Shown piece after piece: positions 26,022-32,619 of a DNA stretch of 64,000 nt (position 1 is the first letter of the stretch; every line of letters starts with the position of its first letter). The notes below the pieces were generated by a model. That model ran no database searches, was not told the origin of the DNA, and worked only from the letters and a program-made list of their open reading frames with translations. This DNA comes from Bordetella genomosp. 12. Lineage in GTDB: Bacteria > Pseudomonadota > Gammaproteobacteria > Burkholderiales > Burkholderiaceae_B. A program made the translations under genes and the position numbers. The stretch covers positions 806,001-870,000 of the forward strand of contig NZ_NEVU01000003.1 of the NCBI RefSeq assembly GCF_002261355.1. The letters run 5' to 3'.

Positions 26022-26536
26022 GTCGATTCCGCCAGCGCATAGCAGCGCGCCAGCGCCTGCGCGATGTACTGCCGCACCATGCTTACCGACACTCCCAGCA
26101 AGGCCGCGATCTCCTTGTGCGTCAAACCATCGAGCTGGCTGTACAGAAAGGCCGCGCGCGCCTTGACGGACAAGCCGTCGAGGATTTGGTCGACCTGCTG
26201 CAGTGTCTGCAGCGCGCTCAGTTGCTCCTGAGGGGAAGGCGCGAGAGCCTCCCCCTGCGCAAACAGGCTTTCGAGCCAGGCGGCCTCGAGTTCCCGGCGG
26301 CGCCACAACTTCCAGACCAGGCGCTTGGCGATCGTGATGATGAGCGCCCTCGGTTCGCGCACAGAAGCCAGTCGCGGCGTCTGAATCAATTGCACGAACG
26401 TATCGCCGGCGATGTCCTCAGCATCCTCGATGTTGCGCAACCGGGTATAAAGCCTGCCCAACAACCAGGGCCGGTCTTCGGTATGGATGCGAACCAGAAG
26501 TTGCTGGTCCGATAAAAGAGTAGACGGCGAAAGCAT
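26018..26536 (-). CDS. ECF sigma factor, FecI type
   Basis: 172 residues from ATG 26536 (MLSPSTLLSDQQLLVRIH); an ATG at 26581 would add 15 residues and neither has a clear Shine-Dalgarno sequence. Region 2 (LLGRLYTRLRNIEDAEDIAGDTFVQ) and region 4 (GLTHKEIAALLGVSVSMVRQYIAQAL) are clear. It directs RNA polymerase to the receptor operon when the STN-FecR pathway is switched on. Usually Fur-repressed; I did not see a convincing Fur box. A strong inverted repeat lies just upstream at 26600-26641. Confidence 0.9.
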   Translation of the reverse strand: MLSPSTLLSDQQLLVRIHTEDRPWLLGRLYTRLRNIEDAEDIAGDTFVQLIQTPRLASVREPRALIITIAKRLVWKLWRRRELEAAWLESLFAQGEALAPSPQEQLSALQTLQQVDQILDGLSVKARAAFLYSQLDGLTHKEIAALLGVSVSMVRQYIAQALARCYALAEST

Positions 26537-26599
26537 GGCGGCGCGGACCGATCTTCCATCAGGAATGGGAATCGATCGCATTCTATATCAGACGGGCGG

Positions 26600-26641
26600 G
26601 TTCGGGCACGCCTGGTGCCCGGACGCCAGGCGTGCCCGAAC
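26600..26641. repeat. 16-bp perfect inverted repeat upstream of the sigma gene
   Basis: GTTCGGGCACGCCTGG (26600-26615) is repeated inverted as CCAGGCGTGCCCGAAC (26626-26641), with a 10-base spacer. It lies in the divergent region between the FecI-type gene (minus) and the M20 gene (plus). It has no T-run on either strand. It may be a leader hairpin or a protein-binding site. Confidence 0.6.
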
Positions 26642-26772
26642 GCGCTGCGGCGCGGCGGTGTAAGGTATGCAAGACTGCCCGATGATAGACCCGCCCCGCC
26701 AGGCACGAATCGACCGGCCAGTGACGGCCCGGCGCAGTCTGCCCTTTCCCGTCGTTCATTTCTGGAACTGTC

Positions 26773-28034
26773 ATGAATGCGCTGACTCAAGCATTGAAGC
26801 AGGCAGATCCGGCCCTGCTGGCCGAACTCGAAGCCATCTACAAGGATCTACACCAACACCCTGAACTGTCCATGCAGGAAGTGCGCAGCGCTGGGATCGT
26901 TGCCGAGGCAATGCAGCGTTATGGTTACGACGTGACCCCCCATGTCGGCGTCACCGGCGTGGTGTGCGTCATGGAGAACGGCGCCGGCCCGACGGTCATG
27001 TTGCGCGCCGACATGGACGCGCTGCCGATGGCCGAAAACACCGGGCTGCCGTATGCCAGTACCATCACCGTGCGCGACGCCGACGGCATGGAGGTGGGCG
27101 TCGCCCACTCTTGCGGCCACGACATGCATGTGACGTGGATGCTTGGTGCCGCCCGCATTCTGGCGTCTAACCGCGGCGCCTGGCAGGGTACCCTGATCGT
27201 CGTATTCCAGCCGGGAGAGGAGACGGCCGAAGGAGCCAGCGCCATGGTGAGCGACTGGGGGCAAGACCGCTTCCCCAAGCCCGACATCATCCTGGGCCAG
27301 CACGTCATGGTGGGGCCGCAGGCACCGTCAGCTATCGGCCTGGCGTCACCCTGTCGGCCGGCGACAGCCTGAAAATCCGGCTATTCGGGCGCGGCTCTCA
27401 CGGCTCACAGCCGCAAACCTCGATCGATCCGGTCATCATGGCTGCGGCCACCACGCTACGGCTGCAGACCATTGTCTCGCGAGAAATCGCGCCCACCGAG
27501 CCCGCGGTGCTCACGATCGGTTCGCTGCAAGCCGGCACCAAAGAGAACATCATTCCGGACGATGCGACGATCAAACTGAATATGCGCACGTACAGCGAAG
27601 ATACGCGGCAATACATGCTCAAGTCCATTCGCCGCATCTGCTGCGCCGAGTGCGACGCCTCCGGCGCCGAACGCGCGCCAGAATTCACGACCATCAACAG
27701 CTACCCCCTGACCGAAAACGATCTGGCAGCCACTCAGAGAGTCGGCCGAGCTTTCGAGCAGCAATTCGGCAAGAATGCGGCCCTGGCCGCCGCGCCGGCG
27801 GCAGCCAGTGAAGACTTCAGCGTTTTCGGCCGAACCTGGAACGTCCCCTACGTCTTCTGGTTCGTCGGGGGCACCCACCCCGAGATCTACGCCAAGGCCC
27901 TGCGGGACAAAACCGTGAACCAAATCCCAAGCAATCACTCCCCGAAATTCGCACCTGAAATTCATCCTACGCTGGAGACCGGTTTGCAAGCCATGTTGAC
28001 CGCCGCCAGTGCCTGGTTGTGTCCGCAACCATGA
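26773..28034 (+). pseudogene. M20 family amidohydrolase, interrupted by a frameshift
   Basis: An M20D hippurate/indole-acetyl-amino-acid amidohydrolase split over two frames. Frame one (26773 to about 27315) reads from MNALTQALKQADPALLAELE through the metal ligands HQHPELS, MLRADMDALPM, VAHSCGHDMH and FQPGEETAEG to GQHVMVG. The reading then continues only in the frame one base over (AGTVSYRPGVTLSAGDSLKI, GRGSHGSQPQTSIDPV, to EDFSVFGRTW and a stop at 28034). A single base seems lost in GGTGGGGCCG near 27310-27318. Protein identity is clear on both sides. It is either a true inactivating mutation or a sequencing error in a G/C run. It overlaps the TRIC gene by 4 bp. Confidence 0.85.
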
Positions 28035-28696
28035 GCGTGCACGAATTGGCCCTCGCGGCCTTGAATCAGCACGGTCTGTTTACCGTGCTTGATCTGGCGG
28101 GGACATTTGCGTTTGCGATCAGCGGCGCGGTGGCGGCCCGAAATCGCGGCCTGGATTGGTTTGGCGTCATGGTCATCGCCTTCTCCGTGGCTTGCGGCGG
28201 CGGCATCGTGCGTGACCTGTGCATCGGCGCGGTCCCTCCGGCCGGCCTGACAGACTGGCGCTACCTGACCGTGGCCATGGTGGCCGCTGTCATGACGATC
28301 GCCGCAGGCTCTCTGGTGACCCGTTTGGCGCACCCCGTAACCTTTTTTGACTCCCTGGGGCTGGGCTTGTTTGCGGTCACGGGAGCGCAGAAAGCGCTGA
28401 TCTACGGACACAACGCCGAGGTCGCGGTGTTGCTCGGGGTGGTTACCGCCGTGGGCGGAGGCGTGGTGCGTGACGTGCTGCTAAACCGCGTACCGGTCAT
28501 CCTCCAACGCGAGATCTACGCCTCTGCCGCATTGGTCGGCGCGCTCATCGAGGTGGTGGGGGAACGCCTTGGATGGATGTCGAGCGCGCGAACCTGGTTC
28601 GCGCTGTTTGTTTGTTTCGCCCTGCGGTATCTATCGCTACGCTACAAATGGAACTTGCCGCGCGCCTCCGACTACGGAAAAAAACATAGCGACTGA
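28031..28696 (+). CDS. TRIC/UPF0126 family membrane channel
   Basis: 221 residues from ATG 28031, overlapping the amidohydrolase stop as ATGA; a GTG at 28019 is possible. Two repeated units each carry a Gly-rich helix: FAFAISGAVAARNRGLDWFG with CGGGIVRDLCIGAVPP, and FAVTGAQKALIYGHNAEVAVLLG with GGGVVRDVLLNRVP. These are the paired glycine kinks of trimeric intracellular cation channels. About seven membrane segments. Probably a K+ channel in the inner membrane; physiological role uncertain. Confidence 0.9.
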   Translation: MSVHELALAALNQHGLFTVLDLAGTFAFAISGAVAARNRGLDWFGVMVIAFSVACGGGIVRDLCIGAVPPAGLTDWRYLTVAMVAAVMTIAAGSLVTRLAHPVTFFDSLGLGLFAVTGAQKALIYGHNAEVAVLLGVVTAVGGGVVRDVLLNRVPVILQREIYASAALVGALIEVVGERLGWMSSARTWFALFVCFALRYLSLRYKWNLPRASDYGKKHSD

Positions 28697-28810
28697 CCCC
28701 TTCGCCACGTAAAGAGCAATAGCCCGGTTGGCATTCTGTGTTGCGCGCGCGGTGAGCTATCCCGCCGTAGAATGCCTACAGCGCATCGCCGCCACTCAAG
28801 GAGGGCTGTC

Positions 28811-29134
28811 ATGACCCGCCCAAGTTTGCACGCACGCCGCCTCGGTGCCTGGACACGGGTTTCCTGCGCGGCGCGCCCGACAGCCGGCTCGGCATCTTTC
28901 TCCGATGCCGCGGCAGCCTACCCTGATGGCAGTATGTCTGCACCATTGTCTCAACCGGCGCGCAAGCCTTTGGCGACTGGCGCAAGGCCACAGACACGGC
29001 GTTCGCAACCCAGACCCTCGTTTGTTCCTGAGCGCTGCCCAACCCCTCTCGTCGAGCCGGAACGCTTGCGCGAATCATCGCCACGCCATGGGCCCGACGA
29101 CAGCTTCACCGCCAAACACGGGAGATCAACATGA
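28811..29134 (+). CDS. Small hypothetical ORF before the dehydrogenase gene
   Basis: 107 residues from ATG 28811, which has a near-ideal AAGGAGGGCTGTC before it, ending in a TGA that overlaps the next gene's ATG (ATGA). The product (MTRPSLHARRLGAWTRVSCA, then Pro/Arg/Ser-rich) shows no membrane segment, motif or family I know, and its composition is close to what a shifted GC-rich frame would give. The good ribosome site and coupled stop argue for translation. The low complexity argues that the region is a decayed gene or a leader. The 28697-29130 stretch holds nothing else recognised. Confidence 0.3.
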   Translation: MTRPSLHARRLGAWTRVSCAARPTAGSASFSDAAAAYPDGSMSAPLSQPARKPLATGARPQTRRSQPRPSFVPERCPTPLVEPERLRESSPRHGPDDSFTAKHGRST

Positions 29135-29892
29135 GCCAGAAAGTTCTCATCACCGCAGCCGCATCCGGCATCGGGCTTGAAATTGCCCGGGCTTACGTCG
29201 CGGCGGGCGCCACCGTCTTCATCACCGACATCAATCAGCAGGCGATCGACGCTGCCCAACGGGAAGTCCCCGGCCTGCTGGCAACGCTGTGCGACAACGC
29301 CAAACTCGCCGACATCGAGAAAATGATCCCGGCTGCCATCAAGGCCCTGGGAGGCCTGGATGTGCTGGTCAACAACGCGGGCATCGCCGGGCCGACCGCG
29401 ACGGTCGAAGAGGTAGACCCCGCTAAATGGGAGCAAGTCATTGCCGTGGATCTGATCGGCACCTTCAATGTCACCCGCTTGGCCATCCCGCACCTCAAAC
29501 AGCAAGCAACGGCCAGCATCCTCATCATGTCGTCGCTGGGAGGGCGATTCGGTTACCCCAACCGCAGCCCTTACGGTGTGGCCAAGGCCGGCCTGATCTC
29601 CCTGGCGCAGACGCTGGCCATCGAACTGGGCAACGACAACATCCGCGTCAACGCCATCGCCCCCGGCGCCGTGGGCGGCCAGCGCATCGAAAATGTGCTG
29701 CAAGGCCGGGCAAGCGCCAATGGCAAAACGGTCGAAGACGAACGTGCCTCCATGCTCAGCATCCAGTCGATCAAAAGCTTTGTGGACCCCAAAGACATCG
29801 CCGCGCTATGCGTCTTTTTGAGCTCCGACGCGGGCAAGTCCATCACCGGGCAGGTGATCCCCATCGATAACGGCGCACTCAAAGCCGCGTAA
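29131..29892 (+). CDS. Short-chain dehydrogenase/reductase
   Basis: 253 residues. Cofactor loop TAAASGIGLEIARAY (variant of TGxxxGIG with Ala for the first Gly), DINQQAI at the end of beta-2 (Asp, so NAD is likely), NNAG at about 87, and catalytic Ser-Tyr-Lys in MSSLGGRFGYPNRSPYGVAKAG. NAIAPGAVGG and the ITGQVIPIDNGA end are standard. It oxidises or reduces an alcohol/ketone pair; substrate unknown. Last chromosomal gene before the mobile element. Confidence 0.93.
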   Translation: MSQKVLITAAASGIGLEIARAYVAAGATVFITDINQQAIDAAQREVPGLLATLCDNAKLADIEKMIPAAIKALGGLDVLVNNAGIAGPTATVEEVDPAKWEQVIAVDLIGTFNVTRLAIPHLKQQATASILIMSSLGGRFGYPNRSPYGVAKAGLISLAQTLAIELGNDNIRVNAIAPGAVGGQRIENVLQGRASANGKTVEDERASMLSIQSIKSFVDPKDIAALCVFLSSDAGKSITGQVIPIDNGALKAA

Positions 29893-29920
29893 ATGCGCCA
29901 TGGCGCCGCCCAGAAGGCGG

Positions 29921-29959
29921 GCAACAAAAAACCCGCGTCTCTAAGAGAATCGCGGGTTT
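29921..29959 (-). terminator. Intrinsic terminator on the minus strand at the element junction
   Basis: AAACCCGCG (29929-29937) pairs with CGCGGGTTT (29951-29959). On the minus strand the stem runs into TTTTTTGTTG, a proper U-tract, while the plus strand has only TTTCTG. It therefore best fits a minus-strand transcript arriving from the right, most likely the tRNA-Leu whose 3' end lies 28 bases away. It may also help stop the dehydrogenase transcript. Confidence 0.75.
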
Positions 29960-29986
29960 CTGCAACTGCGTACTGCTAAGTATTCT

Positions 29987-30008
29987 TGGTGCGACGGCGA
30001 GACTCGAA
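29987..30008 (-). other. tRNA-Leu 3'-end fragment, candidate attachment site of the element
   Basis: The minus strand reads TTCGAGTCTCGCCGTCGCACCA. This matches the T-loop, T-stem and acceptor end of a tRNA-Leu (usual form ...GCCGTCCGCACCA) with one base missing. No tRNA body follows to the right; instead AT-rich element DNA begins. The terminator at 29921-29959 is at the distance expected for such a tRNA. The simplest reading is the end left by site-specific integration into the 3' part of the tRNA gene, with the restored tRNA at the far end outside the window. Confidence 0.55.
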
Positions 30009-30174
30009 TAGTCAATGTTTATGCTAGTTACAGGCGATTCATCCTGAATAAGTACCCAAACAGGTACCCAAAAATCTCTGCTTGCTGTCAGCGAAGCTAA
30101 TCAACTATCTGCATTTTCTCCCACAGCACTTACTGACACAAGCTTTCTGAAACATCATTCCGACAGGCTTCTCT
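30009..30174. promoter_or_regulatory. AT-rich left end of the element; possible oriT and promoter
   Basis: 166 bp between the tRNA fragment and the TrwA-like gene, much richer in A and T than both sides. It contains GTACCCAAACAGGTACCCAAA, a 7-bp direct repeat GTACCCA (30053-30059 and 30065-30071). In IncW plasmids oriT lies next to trwA, which makes this the first place to look for oriT, but I could not recognise a nic sequence. Confidence 0.3.
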
Positions 30175-30468
30175 ATGAACGAACCTCTCTCTGAGGTCAT
30201 CCGCATCCGGGTGACCCCGTCCCATGCTGCCCGCTTGGGCGAGGCAGCGGCCCTGTCAGGGCTATCCCTCTCTAACTATATAAGGCGGCGGCTCTCCGCC
30301 GACGACACGTTGCAGGAAGAACTGGCGCTGTTGCGTCAGATCGTGGCTGACCTGGGCCACCTGCGCGATACCCGCGTGGCTGCTATCGAAACGGCTCATC
30401 TGCTGCGGGCCATGGCCAAGCCTGAGCACATCGCCATCGCACAGCAAACCCTTCTGCAACAACGCTAG
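30175..30468 (+). CDS. TrwA-like ribbon-helix-helix relaxosome protein
   Basis: 97 residues. IRIRVTPSHAARLGEAAALSGLSLSNYIRRRL is a ribbon-helix-helix: an N-terminal beta strand then two helices. It is followed by ADDTLQEELALLRQIVADL, which resembles the tetramerisation part of R388 TrwA. TrwA binds oriT, stimulates the relaxase and represses the transfer operon. The relaxase and coupling protein here are also TrwC/TrwB types, which fits. MobC-type mobilisation proteins are the alternative. First gene of the element, just upstream of the secretion operon. Confidence 0.65.
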   Translation: MNEPLSEVIRIRVTPSHAARLGEAAALSGLSLSNYIRRRLSADDTLQEELALLRQIVADLGHLRDTRVAAIETAHLLRAMAKPEHIAIAQQTLLQQR

Positions 30469-30526
30469 ACCCTTCCCCCGGCCTGCTCTACGGCCACCAG
30501 CATTACCCTTCCCGGAGACTTCCCCC

Positions 30527-31201
30527 ATGCACACCCTTCCCGCCCTGCGGGCCGGGGCGCTGGCACTCGCCTGCGTCCTGGCTCCGGCTGCCCATGCCAC
30601 TGACACCCTGGAACTGCTCACCGGCATCCCCCGTCTGGCCTGCGAAGCGACGTTATGCCTGTCGTCCAGCCTGCGCCCTGGTGAATGCAGCCCTTCGCTG
30701 GATCACTACTTCAGCATCAAGAAATTCAACAAGCGCGGCCTGGACTGGGCGGCAACGGTTGCGGCGAGGCGTTCCTTTCTGTCCGAATGCCCCGCATCCA
30801 GCGACCCAGGCATGCCTGAGCGCGTGGACGCGATTTCACGCGGAGCCGGGAAATGTGATGTGGAGTTTTTGAATCGCACTTATGCGGCCACCGCATATAA
30901 GTGGCGCGAACGCAGCCACAGCTACGGAAGCGGAGACAGCACGGAACCCGTCTATGAAGTCCACCCGCTGCCCACCGTCACGCTTACCCAGCTTCCCACC
31001 TACTGCGTTGTCTACAACAATCACGCCTGGACGCATGAACTATCGGTTCGGTACGTAGGCCAGCCGACCATGGGCGGGCGCTGGGTCAAGGCCGCGGACT
31101 ACGAGGCGGCGCAGGCCAAGTGGGATGCCGAACACGATGGCCGCTGGGCCAGGGGCTGGAATTTCTCCTTGACTGACCCTAGGCGACGCAACGAATACTG
31201 A
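30527..31201 (+). CDS. trbM: TrbM/KikA family conjugal transfer protein
   Basis: 224 residues with a signal peptide (to AAHA). LLTGIPRLACEATLCLSSSLRPGECSPSLDHYFSIKKF, with conserved cysteines, is the TrbM/KikA core. The cysteines suggest disulfides in the periplasm. In IncP and IncN plasmids this protein accompanies the mating-pair apparatus; its exact role is poorly defined. The C-terminal 60 residues (RWVKAADYEAAQAKWDAEHD) look like an extension. Confidence 0.85.
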   Translation: MHTLPALRAGALALACVLAPAAHATDTLELLTGIPRLACEATLCLSSSLRPGECSPSLDHYFSIKKFNKRGLDWAATVAARRSFLSECPASSDPGMPERVDAISRGAGKCDVEFLNRTYAATAYKWRERSHSYGSGDSTEPVYEVHPLPTVTLTQLPTYCVVYNNHAWTHELSVRYVGQPTMGGRWVKAADYEAAQAKWDAEHDGRWARGWNFSLTDPRRRNEY

Positions 31202-31212
31202 GGAAACTCGCC

Positions 31213-31872
31213 ATGATCACAGAGCTTGCCGCCCTGGCCCTGAGCTGCGCACCTAACATCCACCCGGTCACGCTGCACGCCCTGGTGCGGCATGAGTCCC
31301 GCGCCCGCCAATACGCCATAGGCGTGAATCGCAAAGGCCAACACCTGCCGCGTCAGCCCAGGACACTGGCCGAAGCCAGCGCAGCGGCGCAGCGCCTGAT
31401 CGACCAAGGCATCGACTTTGATGCCGGGCTGGGCCAAATCAATGTGCGCAACTGGGCTTGGCTGAATCTGGACACCGCCACCGTATTTGACCCCTGCCGC
31501 AATCTGGCGGCTGCGCAGACGGTGCTGGCTGATTGTTACGTCAGGGCATTGCCCAGCCACAAGGATCCACAGCAAGCCTTACGCGCGGCTCTGTCCTGCT
31601 ACAACACCGGCAATTTCAGCCGTGGTTTCAGCAATGGCTATGTCGGCAAGGTCTTGACCCAGGCTCAGATCAAAGTGCCCGCCTTAGCTCCGCTGGCCAA
31701 AGAAACGCCTCCGCCCACACCACGGGCAGCGTCAGCGGATTCGGCACAAGAGCCGGATCAGGAGCAGAGCACGCAAGCCGAAGGTACACCGGACGGCTTC
31801 AGCGCCAACCCGGCAACCGACGGTTTTTCTCGGCCACACGACGGCAAATCCGAATCCGAATCCGAGCAGTAG
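31213..31872 (+). CDS. virB1: VirB1 lytic transglycosylase
   Basis: 219 residues. HALVRHESRARQYAIGVN contains the catalytic Glu of the SLT fold, and GLGQINVRNWAWLNL and LSCYNTGNFSRGFSNGYVGKVL are further signature blocks. It opens peptidoglycan for assembly of the type IV secretion channel. There is no classic signal peptide; MITELAALALSCAPNIH begins directly. The C-terminal tail from about 160 is Pro/Ser/Glu-rich and disordered, ending in SESESEQ. Confidence 0.92.
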   Translation: MITELAALALSCAPNIHPVTLHALVRHESRARQYAIGVNRKGQHLPRQPRTLAEASAAAQRLIDQGIDFDAGLGQINVRNWAWLNLDTATVFDPCRNLAAAQTVLADCYVRALPSHKDPQQALRAALSCYNTGNFSRGFSNGYVGKVLTQAQIKVPALAPLAKETPPPTPRAASADSAQEPDQEQSTQAEGTPDGFSANPATDGFSRPHDGKSESESEQ

Positions 31873-31964
31873 CCCGACACCTGACGCCCAAGCCGCTGCG
31901 GCCATCTCCTTCTTCTTTCATCCTTTACCCCAGCGCGCCCAGCGTCCGGGGCAGGAGTCTTCGC

Positions 31965-32285
31965 ATGTCTCTACTGAAACGCCTCAAAAGCACTGCGCCG
32001 CTGCTGCGCTCCATCAACAAACTGACTACTGCCACACTGCTGTTTGGCATCCATCAGACTACAACGGCTCAATCCATCGGGGGGCTTTCCCGAGCGCGCA
32101 CCACGCTGGAGACGCTGCGCGACAACCTCGACGTCATTCTGCCGATTGCCGCCATCATCATCGGGATCATCATCTTCGTGCTGTATTCAGCCGAAGTGAT
32201 GCGCAAAGACGATGCCATCCGCTGGGGGATCGGAGTGCTCCTGGCCGGTTCCGCCGCCGAACTGGTGGTGCTGCTCTGGAAGTAA
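31965..32285 (+). CDS. virB2: VirB2 pilin subunit
   Basis: 106 residues from ATG 31965 (GGAG upstream); the longer frame back to 31533 is a shadow of virB1. An N-terminal hydrophobic leader, then two membrane helices (NLDVILPIAAIIIGIIIFVLYSA and WGIGVLLAGSAAELVVLLW) joined by a short polar loop (EVMRKDDAIR), as in VirB2/TrbC prepilins. Forms the conjugative pilus. Confidence 0.85.
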   Translation: MSLLKRLKSTAPLLRSINKLTTATLLFGIHQTTTAQSIGGLSRARTTLETLRDNLDVILPIAAIIIGIIIFVLYSAEVMRKDDAIRWGIGVLLAGSAAELVVLLWK

Positions 32286-32288
32286 GCC

Positions 32289-32609
32289 ATGACTGAGAAC
32301 ACCTATCCGGTCTTCAAAGGGTTGGGGCGCAAGGCCACCTTCATGGGCGTTCCGACCAAGCTGCTGCTGGGCGCCTTTGCCTGCGTGGCCATGATCGCCA
32401 TGACGGCGGGCCTGGCCTGGTGGGGGTTGCTGTTTGTGGTCATGCCCGCCCTGGCCATCCTGACCCGCGACGACGATAAAGCCCTGGATGTGATCTGGCT
32501 TGAACTGAAGACCCGCCGCCGCAATCGCAATCAACGCTTCTGGCAGGGTTCGAGCTACGCCCTGCAGGGCTATCACCGCCACCGCCCCTGGCGCACGCTC
32601 ATCAAATAA
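32289..32609 (+). CDS. virB3: VirB3 inner membrane protein
   Basis: 106 residues. PVFKGLGRKATFMGVP at the N-terminus is a typical VirB3 feature, followed by two adjacent hydrophobic helices (LLLGAFACVAMIAMTAGLA, WWGLLFVVMPALAIL) and DDKALDVIWLELKTR. It anchors VirB4 at the inner membrane. Three bases after virB2. Confidence 0.9.
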   Translation: MTENTYPVFKGLGRKATFMGVPTKLLLGAFACVAMIAMTAGLAWWGLLFVVMPALAILTRDDDKALDVIWLELKTRRRNRNQRFWQGSSYALQGYHRHRPWRTLIK

Positions 32610-32619
32610 AGGATGCCCC

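Noticed and set aside
29987-30008. Intact tRNA gene
   Set aside because: Only the 3' T-arm and acceptor sequence is present, with one base missing; there is no D arm or anticodon arm to the right.
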